From contig OY783199.1 in the NCBI GenBank assembly GCA_963678675.1, forward strand, positions 131,501 through 195,500: DNA of 64,000 nt, given 5' to 3'. Positions 9,301 through 20,240 of this stretch are shown in pieces (position 1 is the first letter of the stretch; every line of letters starts with the position of its first letter). The DNA comes from Xiphydria camelus (Eukaryota > Arthropoda > Insecta > Hymenoptera > Xiphydriidae). Both the position numbers and the translations under genes were made by a program. The notes beneath the pieces were generated by a model. It worked only from the letters and a program-made list of their open reading frames with translations, was not told the origin of the DNA and ran no database searches.

Positions 9301-12300
9301 GCGGCGTTTCCTCTCCTTCCTCTCGTCACTCGTAAAAAATTCCCACGCTTACACGAAAAATGTACAGGAGAAACGAGGAAACCGCCCTATTATTTTTACG
9401 GCCTATTTCCGCACCATATTCCATGAAACATGCATCCTACGAAAAAAGCGTAACCCTCGTCTCTCCCCTCCCCGGCCCTTAGTACGTTCACGACGATATG
9501 CAACCGGCTCCCGTGCACTTCTCGACGTGCACGCCCACGACTTCCACGAAGTGTACTTTCACGATTTTTCCCGAGCATTTCGCGCACGAAGGTGAAGCAC
9601 GACGTCGGAAACACGCGATACCGCAATTCAGTACTTGCATCGCGAATCATTTGTCGCGACTCCAAGGCCGGGAAAGTACGAAAGAAGGATAAATGATCAG
9701 CGATAAAGCTCCTGGATATTCAGGATGTTTTCCCTTTTTTTTTTTTTTAGAAGGGGCAATTCATTCATTTATTTAACGCGCTTTCTAGCTGTACGAAATG
9801 AAAAGCACTTCGACAAATATCCTTCGTCGCGAAAATAGAGCATGCGTAAAATCGAACGCAAAGTCTCGGACGTCTTAGAGGTCCCTCGACGAAGTGAAAT
9901 GTCTATCGATTCAGAGCGGACGGGGATATCCTTCGCTGGCAGTCTCTCCCATCCGTTTCGAAGGAGGGAAAACCGCAAGAGACATACCGGAAGTAAGGCC
10001 ACTCATACGAAGATCGTAGGAGCGATAACATTTTGTCACTCGACCATAAAATCGTCCCTTTTTATATGACGGATAAGACTTATGAAAAATTCTGTCGACC
10101 TGTTTCTCTCGAAACCGGAACCCACAAACAAATACCATATAAGGTTAAACTTACTTCGCCCTATTATCTCATTATCTATGAGATTTTGGTTCATATTTAC
10201 ATAATACTTTTTTCAAGATAACATTTTTATCTAAAACAAAATATTATATCGATAGATAGGCCAAAAATTCATAAATAAGGAGATAATTGCGATCGAAGCT
10301 TCTTTCCTGGCGAGTAAGTTTAGCCTAATATAGTATCCACATTTGGGAAAACTGCACCAGACGCCACGTGGTGACTTTTCCAATGAGAAATTCACGCGCG
10401 TGGCAGCAGCTCGACGACCGATCGCGGAGAACGACGATAATTGGTCGCAACTCCTTGCTTTCTCTCGTCAAAAAGAGAGCTCCGCTCGTACGTAACGAGA
10501 CCGAGTCCTCCTCTCTCTCTCTGCGTCCTCCTCCTTGATTTTCCCGCAATGCTCATCCGTCGGTTAAATCGATTCGTCGTCCCGGACGGTGGACAAACGA
10601 GAGCGAGAGCTCGCCGCGAGAGAAGAAGGTGCATAACTCGTAGTAGAGCTCTTCGTGCCCCCGCGTGCCGCAATAATAACTCTTCTGCTCGGCATCGGTG
10701 AACGCGCGCGCGCGCACGCTCGTCACTTTCTCGGGGCATTCCGCCGTCGCGGTCTTTGTCTACTTATCACGAGCGTCCTCAATCGCGTGCGGCTCCCCAG
10801 CGTCAGCCTCGGACGACTGCTGCTGCTACTCTTGCAATCGGTGATGCAGAACGCGCATCGCGCTCCTGCGTATAATAATAGCACGTGCGAGAATCGCGCG
10901 CCCGCGTTCCGCTTTGTGTGCACACGCACGGCCCTCGCCGTCACCTTGCGAGATTTGGCGCGGTCGATTCGCGCGGGTTCCTCTCGCGGGCGCCAATGTC
11001 ACGCGGATCGACGTACAGTCGAACGCCACTTTCGTCCGTTTCTCGGGACCGCGTGTGGTGTAGCGCCACGTGTTCGTGGACGTAAAAGAATGGGGAATCG
11101 TATAATCGAACGCGTGTTCGTTGATGCAAAGGGCATTTTTGAAAAGGTGAAACAGTTATTGTTTGCTTACGTAAAATATGTTGTAATCGAGCACACTGAA
11201 ATTGAATAGTTCAGACGTATCCGAAAGCCCGATTCAACGTCGGTTCGACGAGGGTGAATTCACCATAGTCTAAGAGCTGGCGGCCGCGGAGGTGGTTCGA
11301 TAACACCTCCGGCTAGAATTTTGTGAGGTGGTTGGGAGAACCATGAGGAAGTGTCATCTTCAAGGATTTTGCTCAAAACCGCCGCAAAAAACACGTCAGA
11401 CGATTCAAAAATGAAAAAAATTCTGCTAAAAAAATATTCGTACCTCCGGCTAAAAATTTGTATGTTACCTGTTTGAAGGCCACAGATGATGTATGCAAAT
11501 CGTCAGACGTCTAGGTCACTGATAAAGGGGTGTCAGACGCCCTTATAAATTGTAATTTTGGGCGCTATTTAATTGGCGGAGCGTTTCGTCCCGGAGTCGG
11601 CCTGTGGAATCGGCTAGGCCGACTCCTGCGTTACTGATGAGTCAACAGGCCGACTCCGGGACGAAACGCTCCGCCGATAAAATAACGCCCAAAATTACAA
11701 TTTGAGGGCGTCTGACCCCTTTATCAGTAACCTAGCCGTCTGACGATTTGCATACATCATCTGTGACCTTCAAACAGATAACATATACATTTTTAGCCGG
11801 AGGTACGACTATTTTTTTAGCAGAATTTTTTTCATTTTTGAATCGTCTGACGTGTTTTTTTGCGGCGGTTTTGAGCAAAATCCTTGAAGATGGCACTTCC
11901 TGATGGTTCCCCCAACCACCTCCGCGGCCGCCAGCTCTCAGTCTACCAGTGAATGAACATTTCAATGCTTTTCAAATGTAAAATTTTGTTTATTCACTGG
12001 ATTTTTTCGTCTGCTTATAAGTGTTCATTTAGGTACTGGCTACACTGTGACAAGTTTTTGTAGTAAACTTCATGTTACTTTTATGAAGTTTTTATCATAT
12101 AAGTTTATCTATTAAAATTACTATACGCGATTGAAACAATTAAATTTACTACAGATTTGATTTCAATTTACCACAAAACCATTCTAGATGTACCAAAATT
12201 GAAGCATCTTTTCAGCAAAAACTGTAAAATTCAAAACTCTTCAAAAATTACAAATAATTCATAGTGATTTACATTATTGCGCTCTTGACTTGCAACTTTG

Positions 12301-13225
12301 TAATATTTTTGTATCGAAAATGTATAGCAAATTTACAAATCCTTTTAACAGTGTAGTTTACCCTATCGAAAGAACGTCGATATGATTATCACGTAGTACC
12401 GAGTCGTGGCCGCAGTTTCCCCTAATTGATTGATATTTCGCTCGGGCCAATTGTCACGTGCGATTGCAGTATGGGAGTAGTCAGCAGGAGCACACGAAGT
12501 TACGAGCAAATATAATAATCGGATTGGATGTATTACGCTTTTCGGAACACCAATCACTACTGAAAACACTTTTAAAGCTAGGCTCGTTTTAAAATCCCCC
12601 TTTGAAAATTCGTTTAACGTCGCGTATTCCTACGAGTACAGTCATCGGTGATTGAAGCGTCCGATCGAAAATGCTCACTCTATCGATCCGGCGCGACGGG
12701 CTTTCGAGGCATGTCGAGTAAGCGAGATGAGAGACGGAGACACCGATCGCCGCTGCACTTACGATATCACAAATACGCACGGAAGAAGCTCGCGTAAAAA
12801 TTATCTACACCTGAATATAGAGCTACAGCTGCAAAATACCGGCGATATTAAATTGTGCACGGCGAGTCGCGCGTCGAATATTTCTCCGCTAGCGATCTGA
12901 CGTACGATGCGATTCGTAACGAGGAATTGATGAAAAAATCGCGACGGTAATTGCCTCGTCGACGTCGATTTGCATCGAAGCGACCGCCAAAACGCGAGTA
13001 CCTATAGTGCGATATTGCGGAAGTGCTTCGTCGAGACGCCCGACCGCGCGATGCGGCGGAAACGAGTTTCGCGCGAATCGCTTCGACAGTGCGTCGGGCT
13101 ACGTTGAGGGGGTCAGTGACTATGGTCAGAGAGAAGAGGTAGAAAAAGAGTAAAAGAGGGGGAAGCGATTTACTGTTTGTCGAGTCTCTACTCGCTCGAA
13201 GATCTGCGCTTCGCATGTGTGTATG

Positions 13226-13257
<32 letters not shown>

Positions 13258-14618
13258 CCTCCCTCCCCTCTCCCTCCCTCTCCTTCCCTCCCACCCTCCC
13301 TTCCTCTCTCTCTCGCTCTGGTAATATTCCCCTCTGTCCGTGTCTCTCTCTTTCTCTCGGCGTGTCCGCCGGTTCGTTGCTTCAAACATGACCTGTATTC
13401 GGGTCATTATCAGAAGAGAGGAACATCGAAACACCGCGATAAATATTGATAATGATATCCTCCGTTTCCTCGCCTCTAATATATTTCACGGGGTATTAAA
13501 AGAGATGATTTAGTTTCTTTTTTTAACTGCTAGGCGTGAGACACTAACTCCGGTTAAGGGGAAAGGGGGGATAATCATTGCGAACCCGTTTTTAGAAAGC
13601 TGCTATTTTCTTCAACGAGAGCGCTGGAACTCATCGTCACGTGTGGAAAGTACTTCACTTATCAATGGCTGTATTATTTTCGTTTCTTTACGTTTCTTCT
13701 ATAATTAGTGAGCGCGTGATAAGCAGATCGGACATGTGGACATAGCCAGCTCGTTCTTGATTTCTACATACGCTGTTTTACTTCCATATCCCTGTCTTTT
13801 CCTTCATTTCCTTCTCGCGAAGCAGCCAGCCCGATATCCGCACTTTGGCCTCGCTCGGAGAATCGATCTTATCATTCGCCCGACGCGTCTTCACCGAATG
13901 AAATCTTAAACGGATTGCATCACTCGACACCGTCCATCGATAGTTGGTGGTATTTACCGCGTTCAATATTGACAATCCTTCGGAGACTTGGCTCTCGTAA
14001 GGAAACTTTCCACTCGTAGGATGAGATGCGTGAATCGGGGATCGTAATTAATCAATATACACCGTGTAAAAATATTGCAGAGATTTATAATTGCACTGTG
14101 GAATGATTATAAATAGTATCAAAATTTGGCGTCCACTTCAATCGCGATTATCTGGCTAATTATCAATTTTTGGCTTTAGTTGATTATACTATTTTGAAGA
14201 ATGGACTTTTGTGCGTAAAAAAGTTCTGTATCAATATGACTGAAAAGTGCATAGTTGATGAGATATTCATGATTAAAGCGCGCGCAACTCTTTAGGATTG
14301 ATTATTTCTTTCGAAGTACAGAAGTACCTACAAATTATACGAGCGCACGATATTGTACTTGTCGCGTTCAATTGCATTGCGAGTATGTTTAATACTTCGT
14401 ATCATATATCCGCATGTAATACGCGAGTAAGGCCGCAGTGGTGCATCGACGGTAAGGCTACGTGGCCCAGTGACCCAGTTGTGACCCGACCCTAGGTGCG
14501 GCTCCGATTTTACCTAATTCACAATTGTACTTTACGCGCTACACGCGCTGCTGGCTGCATTTTGCAACCAGTCGTAAAACAGTCGTTCGAGGGCTGAAAG
14601 AGAGGGAGAGAGCGAGCG

Positions 14619-14677
<59 letters not shown>

Positions 14678-17600
14678 AGAGTGCACGTACTCGTAATAAG
14701 ACAGGAAGTCAGGTATAACGACGCTGCACGTGGCTGAAGCCAAGCTACGTTCTCCATAGATAACAGAGTTTCGTCCGAAAGCTATCTTCTCGAAATTTAA
14801 GTTTGACTCGAAGTCGTATGGAATGTCTATATACGAGATCCGAATCGCGCGATAAATCGCGAGCTCGTGTGTGCCTACCGCACATATGCCGATGCGACGT
14901 AAGAATGTATGAATACACATGCGGGCCAAAGATTGCGTTATGTTTATACTGCTTTGGAGAGGCGAACCAGCACTCCCTTCGACCATGGCATTTGCCTAGT
15001 TTGCATCCGTCGTTGCGCATCGCTTGTCGACCAGAGGGTATAATATCGTCGAGTGTCTTTGTCGCACGATCGTTGAGTTGGAATAAAAGTGCTCATTAAG
15101 GGCATATCAGGGTTCCTATTTTTTCGAGCGTTACATGGACGCTTCTAGATCGCCACTTTTGAAAGCGTATCGAGGACCTTATCTAAGCTTACATTTGTCG
15201 AAGCGTATTAAAAACTCGTCTGGCCTAATTTCTCCATTCGTATCGAGATTTACAATTTCAAGAGAACATCGTGGACTTATCCGAGCCTAGATTTTCTACG
15301 ACGCGTCGAGATCTTATCTAGATCCAGATTTTCTAGAGGATATTAAAATTATATTGAATCTATCTTCTTTTAAAATCATCAGAGTCGAAGGAAACCCAAA
15401 AATATATCGAGCCATTTTAAAAGAGATATGTTAAATTAACTGCAGGCCTCTTTGATCCACAAGTTTAGTTTCCACGAGGCTATCTTAGAAGTGCATCGAA
15501 ATATAATAAAAGTTTGGATACAGAGGTTGTACAGAATTCAGAGCCAAGCAACTTTTGCGTTTAAGCTTTTCCTTCAACGAGTTCCCGAAATGTACTTCCG
15601 AGACCGAAAGTTTGGTTCACTCATCTACTTATGCATAGATAGACAGACAAAGACTTGTATTATCACATATAATCGGGGTTAAAAATTCGTGAAGGTAGAT
15701 CACGCTTATTTTCAAGATTTAAGCTATAATACTGATCCAGCTAAAATCTCTGTATTTCATCTCTGACAAATTGAAATACCTATTTAGTCAAGCCCAGATC
15801 ACCTGAATAGTGAATTTAATTTATGGGTCACGTCCCAAGCTAGGCTAGCCCTTATCCTTATGGACTCCCGAGTACTACGAAGAATTACCAAATAAGCATC
15901 ACACCGAAGATATGTGAACTACCACGAAGAAAAGCTCGCTCGATTCCTACCGACGATCCACGACCACTTTATCCACGAGTCCTCTCCAGGCGCCTAGAAA
16001 AAAAAAAGTAGCAAAGTAAATTCCCAGCGACGACGATTTCGCTACTTCCAGGTTTCGGCAAGACACACAAAGACGCCGCCAGCGTGCGCACGACGCACTC
16101 TATACCGGCCGCCTGCGGTCTGTACTACTTCGAGGTGAAGATAGTCAGCAAAGGTCGGGACGGTTACATGGGTATCGGCCTCTCGGCCCACGGAGTCAAC
16201 GTTAACAGACTCCCCGGCTGGGACAAGCACTCGTACGGCTATCACGGCGACGACGGTCACAGCTTCTGCTCGTCGGGCACCGGGCAACCGTACGGGCCGA
16301 CGTTCACCACCGGCGACGTCATAGGTTGCGGTGTCAATCTCGTTGACAACACCGCTTTTTACACCAAGAACGGCCATCATTTGGGCATCGCGTTCACAGA
16401 TCTACCTGTGAGTTGATTTCCTCTAGTCCTGGCGTAGATCTCAGGCTCGCTAATCCCGTAATGTGTCGAGAGCACGTAGGAATTTTGTATAGAAGGATCG
16501 ATAATGTCCCTATCTTTGGGAGCCTTTAGGGGACAAAAATACAAGGATTATTTGACATAGATGGGCCAAAATTCTTTTTGATGCTAAAAATCTGTCCCTT
16601 CAGATGAATTTCACTTTCCATGAAAAAACCATACAATATTGTGAAAAAATACAGTCGTTCATAAATATAACAATATTTTACTATTCCACGACATAAAATA
16701 TAATCAAAATTTTATATTATTTATTCGCAAATTATGGTAACATTGTTGTCTTTCTTAGTAACGCAGTTGTTTTTCATACAAAATATTGCTATCCTGGAGC
16801 ATGAGTCTCATGCTATAAAGAGCAATTTCTCACAATTTCTCCTAGATGCGGTTGTACTTGAATATCGTTATCAAAGTTATAAGTTTGAACTTTATTACAA
16901 TTCCAATAGATACTTTCTACTTAAAAGGGTTAATAGAATAAAAAATATTTTACACCGTGTCCCCGACAAAGAATAAAATCTTAACTACCCTGCGTTACTA
17001 TAAGAAAATATACGTTAAAGTGGAAGTGTATTACAATTTAATGTACCTCATTTCGTTCGGCTTGTTGTAACTTGTAAAACAAACAACTGTCGCTGCGGCC
17101 GCGACCGTCATCAGTCGATCCACAGTCATCGGGAGAGGTGCATGTGTTTATTGCGTCACCGCTGCGTTACCGCCATCGAAAAACGACGATACTAAGTACT
17201 GACGATATTTGCATTATTTTTATTCTCATATACAGTTAGCTAGGTATCAGTTTTGACAGGTACAAAATGTTTGCTTTTTGTTTTTCCATTTAGTATACAT
17301 TTATGTGAAGCTATTAAATATTTACTACTGCGTTACTGCTACACTGCGTTACTACTCAAATTAGGCATCAACAAGTATTTTGGCCCAGATATCAGCATAA
17401 AGAACGAGGAGCGATCCCGAAAGCGTAGTTTTCGGATAAACAATGTTAAATTGCGCGACCAACTTCAACCCCGATTATCTCGTTACTGGTAAACGTCGGC
17501 TCGAATTGGTATAATACTTTTTTGAAGATTGAATTTAGATCTACAAAAAAAGGTTTATACCAGTATCAGTGAAAAGTTTCCAGGAAACGAGATAATCGTG

Positions 17601-20240
17601 ATCGAAGTGGAAGCAACCATTCGACATTTTTTACTCAAATACTACGTTTTATAGATCTGCTCCTTACATGTGGCAGTTTTACCGGAACGATGAGTCTTCC
17701 ACGTACGATATATCGAAGATAAGACGTCAACCGATCGCGCCGAGTCGCTAGCGCGAACCATCCGATGTTCACGACACGATGGCGATAGCATTAGCAAATT
17801 ATTCGAATCGGACATCGAACGTGATCCCCGTTTTTCCCAGCCAAATCTTTACCCGACCGTCGGTCTTCAAACACCTGGCGAAGTGGTGGACGCGAACTTC
17901 GGGCAGGCTCCGTTCGTCTTCGACATCGGGGACATGATCAATGAACTTCGCGTGCGAACGAGGCTACAGATCATAAATTACCCCACTCCGGACCATGGTC
18001 AGGGCCAGTGGCAGGCCGTTCTTCACAAGTACGTATTTTTCATCGCCGCCTCGCACTCTTTTCGTCACCTCGAATCTTCGAACACTGTCCGTCGTTATGC
18101 AAAATATTTCATAAGTAAGATAAGTTCCCTGCGTGTCGACTCGCGCGTCCCCCTCGGCGAAAGTCGAACGAGGTAGAGAAATCGGAAAAACCTAGTGTCC
18201 CAGAGAGAGAGAGAGAGAGAGTGAGAGAGAAAGAATCTCGAAGGGAGTTCGGGGAATAACAAAAGGCACGAAATTCGACAGAATGGTGTCTACGTATCTT
18301 GTTCATCACGGCTACTGCGCGACTGCCGAGGCCTTTGCCAGCTGCACGGGACAAGTCTTCGAGGAAGACTTTAACTCCATTAAGAATAGGCAAAGTAGGT
18401 AGTACCTCGGTATACGCGGAGGACAGACGCGTCGTCGTCACTTGTCGTTGCGGCGGCTCGATAATGGACCACCTTTTGCCGTATTTCTTCAGGGATTCTC
18501 AAGTTGGTACTCGCCGGGCGAATGGGCGAGGCGATAGAGTCGACGAGTCGGTTATACCCGGGACTCCTCGATCGAGATCCCAACTTGATGTTTGCCCTGA
18601 AGTGCCGTCAGTTCGTCGAGATGGTGAATGGCAGCGACTCTGAGGTCTGTCAAAGTAGCAACGAGAACCAAACCAGCGTGATACAGTCCACCAAGGCGTA
18701 CGCAAAGTCCTCGGCGAACGGCAGCGTCGAGGAGATGAACTTGAATAATACTCTGAACGGGGCGGCTGATCAACAGCAGCAACAGCAGTTCGTTAACGGT
18801 CAGATAGAGGACGATGTCGACATGGAGGAGAGTACAATGGGCGCGATGAACGGCGTTAAGAGTACCAACGGGTATCAAAACGGTAATCCGAACGCGAACG
18901 GACACAAATGTCAGAACGGAGAAGACGTGGAAATGGGTGAGGCGTCCATGTACCTTCGAATACGTGCGCTTTTGTCGAGCAGATCGCGATTCTATTTATT
19001 CTAAGCACGAATATACGGGCCTCAGAGAACAGGGGTGCTTTTCTCTGGATCGATAGGATGGTCGTTGGGTTTTGGGGTGGTCATTGCTTGGCTGGGAAAC
19101 TCTGGAAACAGTGGAAAAAGTGTTTAGGAATTAATGAGAAGATGAATGGAGAATGTCAGAGAGTCGCATTCGCTTTGGTCGTGATTATCTCGTTATCTAT
19201 GAACTTTTAGCTGTGAAATTGATATAATACTTTTTTGTAGATTACATTCTAATCTACAATAAAGTTCTATACCAACATGAGTTTAAAGTGTATACACAGC
19301 GAGATAATCGTCATTAATTAATTTTCACTGGAAAGCTCAGCTTCAAGATTTCGTGGCCATCTTGGTTTAATATACCACTTGGCTTTAAATTCGATTTTCC
19401 TCTGCTCGTTGCAAAATTATTCAAGTGCCAAAAATAGCTATCATATACACAAGAAAAAGCTAAATCTAATTCACGCGCGTAAAAAGAAAGCATCTATAAG
19501 AAGTATTTATCGAAATGTCGAGCCTCTTTCCGAGCTGTCACGCATATTTCCCTTCGCCGAATTCTCCGGGCGAGTAACGGTGACACGCGCCGTTCCGTCA
19601 TGCCTTGACAAATTGCGTTTGCAGAGGTCGACAACGCCAATCAAACCCAAGTACAACAACAGAACGGCAACTGCAGCGCGACAGTCGACGTCGCGGCCAC
19701 CAAAAGCAGCAAGAAACAGCTGTGCGGTGGCAACAAGCAGGCAATCGAAAAGATGCTAGAATTCGGTAGGCAATTGTACTCGCAGTCAATACATCTCAGG
19801 CAACTGCACGGCAAAAACGAGGGGAACAAGAAGATGCTGCAGGACGCTTTCAGTCTGCTGGCTTACTCGAATCCCTGGAACTCGCCGGTCGGGTGGCAGT
19901 TGGACCCTCAACAGAGAGAGACAGTTTGCGCGAGACTCAACTCTGCCATACTCGGTAAGAGCTAATTCTTTGGACTCGGAACCCTTTCTCGGATCCCCTC
20001 GTCCCCACGAATCCGGACGCCATCGACGGCGACCCGAGACCTCCCCCGAGAGATTCCAATGCGCGGGGCAGTACAGGGAACCCCGACCTCCCTACTTTTG
20101 TCGCAGAATCCAGTAACCTGCCACGCCGACCGCCGCTCGAGGTCGCGGTGTCACACGCCAAAGAGTTGGTACGGCTGATGTCGAGCGCCGGCCTCGGGGC
20201 TTGCGGCTTCGCGGTCGTAGACAATATCATTCAATATTGA
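6168..20240 (+). CDS. RanBPM: Ran-binding protein M (RanBP9/10 orthologue), complete
   Basis: RanBPM is the SPRY-LisH-CTLH-CRA scaffold of the CTLH (GID) ubiquitin ligase complex; it acts in cytoplasm and nucleus and, in Drosophila, in the germline niche. Seven coding exons: 6168-6375, 16052-16407, 17841-18028, 18282-18394, 18493-18936, 19625-19954 and 20107-20240. All are joined by GT-AG introns and give 590 codons ending in TGA. Domains: a short N-terminus with [20 protein letters not shown] about residues 75-205 ([36 protein letters not shown]); LisH about 252-284; CTLH about 290-345; a low-complexity linker with six Gln at 382-387; CRA about 460-590 ([17 protein letters not shown]). The first in-frame ATG was chosen; ATGs three and four codons... 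within the first four codons (6174 and 6177) are alternatives, and the one at 6177 has A at -3 and G at +4. The protein lacks the long Gln/Pro-rich N-terminus of some orthologues, so an upstream exon is possible. Confidence 0.95.
8670..8722 (-). mobile_element. Possible non-LTR retrotransposon 3' tail
   Basis: On the minus strand the sequence reads GGGCCCGCCCTAGTACCG followed by AAATAAAGCTTCTTCTTC. A short conserved stretch running into AATAAAG and a simple tail is characteristic of arthropod LINE or SINE 3' ends. No reverse-transcriptase ORF is attached. The call rests on appearance alone. Confidence 0.25.
10143..10325. mobile_element. Near-palindromic Harbinger-like MITE (family H, copy 1)
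   Basis: Terminal repeats GGTTAAACTTAC and GTAAGTTTAGCC are flanked by TAA on both sides (10140-10142 and 10326-10328). This is the 3-bp TWA duplication of PIF/Harbinger elements. The body carries the family blocks ATTATCTCATTATCTATGA, ATAATACTTTTTT and the complementary GGAGATAATTGCGATCGAAG. The left arm lacks about 18 bp present in the right arm. Confidence 0.7.
10380..11110. promoter_or_regulatory. CpG-rich block in RanBPM intron 1
   Basis: This is a sharply bounded stretch dense in CG dinucleotides and CGCG runs (for example around 10700-10720 and 10960-11000), with AT-rich flanks. Overlapping ORFs exist in several frames on both strands, as expected of unselected GC-rich DNA, and none resembles a known protein. 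It could be an internal promoter or enhancer. No splice structure supports a coding exon. Confidence 0.3.
11256..11954. mobile_element. Foldback element, arms of about 300-350 bp
   Basis: The left arm (about 11256-11604) and right arm (about 11646-11954) are inverted copies; the left arm has about 50 bp extra. Matching landmarks in reverse order are AGAGCTGGCGGCCGCGGAGG, the CCGCCGCAAAA block, the ACGTCAGACGATTC block, GGGCGT, and GGCGGAGCGTTTCGTCCCGG at the centre. The loop is about 40 bp and contains another copy of the GGCCGACTCC motif. There is no transposase ORF, and a target duplication is not clear. Confidence 0.8.
12038..12362. mobile_element. Possible MITE with short ends (CTACACTGT / ACAGTGTAG)
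   Basis: The AT-rich segment begins GGCTACACTGTGACAAG and ends CTTTTAACAGTGTAG. This gives an imperfect inverted terminal repeat of about 12-15 bp. Internal sequence is A/T-rich with several TTTACTAC and TTTACCAC motifs. There is no clear target duplication and no ORF. Confidence 0.3.
13224..13320. repeat. CT-rich low-complexity tract
   Basis: Pyrimidine-only sequence of CT, CCCT and CTTT words. It creates long spurious Ser/Leu or Arg/Glu frames on both strands that should not be called genes. Confidence 0.9.
14130..14285. mobile_element. Harbinger-like MITE family H, copy 2 (diverged)
   Basis: The left arm carries CTTCAATCGCGATTATCT and ATTATCAATTTTTGGC. The right arm carries TGAAAAGTGCATAGTTGATG and GAGATATTCATGATTAAAG in inverted order. 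The centre has ACTATTTTGAAGA. It is older than copy 1, and target duplications are no longer clear. Confidence 0.5.
14599..14673. repeat. (GA)n microsatellite
   Basis: Nearly pure GA dinucleotide repeat with a short AGCGAGCG interruption at its 5' side, in RanBPM intron 1. Confidence 0.95.
16052..16407 (+). CDS. RanBPM: RanBPM coding exon 2 (most of the SPRY domain)
   Basis: Residues 70-188. Carries the core of the SPRY fold ([62 protein letters not shown]), nearly identical to vertebrate RanBP9. Acceptor TTCCAG, donor GTGAGT. Ends on a codon boundary. Confidence 0.96.
16408..17840 (+). other. RanBPM intron 2
   Basis: AT-rich, without coding exons. Contains a Harbinger-like MITE (family H, copy 3) at about 17461-17620. 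The string CTGCGTTAC recurs four times between 16990 and 17350 without a regular period. Confidence 0.85.
17461..17620. mobile_element. Harbinger-like MITE family H, copy 3
   Basis: The left arm has ACTTCAACCCCGATTATCTC and GTTACTGGTAAACG. The centre has GGTATAATACTTTTTTGAAG, complementary to TACAAAAAAAGGTTTATACC. The right arm has GAAACGAGATAATCGTGATC and GAAGTGG. The whole unit folds back on itself. Confidence 0.65.
17841..18028 (+). CDS. RanBPM: RanBPM coding exon 3 (end of SPRY and linker)
   Basis: Residues 189-251. Blocks [20 protein letters not shown] and FVFDIGD finish the SPRY region. It leads to the QWQAVLHK segment before LisH. Acceptor CCCAG, donor AA|GTACGT. Ends two bases into the codon completed by exon 4. 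Confidence 0.95.
18282..18394 (+). CDS. RanBPM: RanBPM coding exon 4 (LisH motif)
   Basis: Residues 251-289. [19 protein letters not shown] and FNSIKNRQ form the LisH dimerisation motif. Flanking introns are only 253 and 98 bp. Intron 3 contains a short (GA)n run. Confidence 0.95.
18493..18936 (+). CDS. RanBPM: RanBPM coding exon 5 (CTLH and linker)
   Basis: Residues 289-437. CTLH block ([38 protein letters not shown]) is followed by a poorly conserved linker rich in Asn, Ser, Gln and acidic residues. The linker has six consecutive Gln and ends in EDVEMG. Donor G|GTGAGG; reading on into the intron soon gives a stop at 19002, so intron retention would truncate the protein before the CRA domain. 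Confidence 0.95.
18937..19624 (+). other. RanBPM intron 5
   Basis: Non-coding. Contains a Harbinger-like MITE (family H, copy 4) at about 19175-19318, with GTGATTATCTCGTTATCTAT on the left and the complementary ACAGCGAGATAATCGTCATT on the right. Confidence 0.85.
19175..19318. mobile_element. Harbinger-like MITE family H, copy 4
   Basis: Self-complementary unit with GATATAATACTTTTTTGTAG against CTACAATAAAGTTCTATACC near the centre, and GATTATCTCG/CGAGATAATC toward the ends. Same architecture as copies 1 and 3. Confidence 0.6.
19625..19954 (+). CDS. RanBPM: RanBPM coding exon 6 (CRA domain, first part)
   Basis: Residues 437-547. Includes [44 protein letters not shown] and LNSAIL, all hallmark CRA blocks. 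Acceptor TTTGCAG, donor G|GTAAGA. Confidence 0.96.
20107..20240 (+). CDS. RanBPM: RanBPM terminal coding exon 7
   Basis: Residues 547-590 and [23 protein letters not shown] and [12 protein letters not shown] correspond to the end of vertebrate RanBP9 (NLPKQPPLALA, GSCAFATVEDYLH). The last residues (IIQY) differ from the usual DYLH-type end. A strong donor (GTG|GTGAGT) at 20291 lies 50 bp after the stop, so a spliced 3' UTR is plausible. Confidence 0.9.

Larger units (their letters stand above)
6376..16051 (+). other. RanBPM intron 1 (9.7 kb)
   Basis: A GTACGT donor and TTCCAG acceptor bound it. No conserved coding exon is visible inside. It holds a poly-G tract near 8060-8080, a possible reversed LINE tail at 8670-8720, a CpG-rich block at 10380-11110, two Harbinger-like MITE copies (10143-10325 and about 14130-14285), a foldback element at 11256-11954, a CT-rich tract at 13224-13320 and a (GA)n tract at 14599-14673. 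Positions 15120-15440 show a very degenerate repeat of about 50-80 bp built on TTATCTA-G and ATTTTCTA. Confidence 0.85.

Noticed and set aside
13126..13449. Arg/Glu/Gly-rich and Leu/Ser/Pro-rich frames
   Set aside because: Produced by the CT-rich low-complexity tract.
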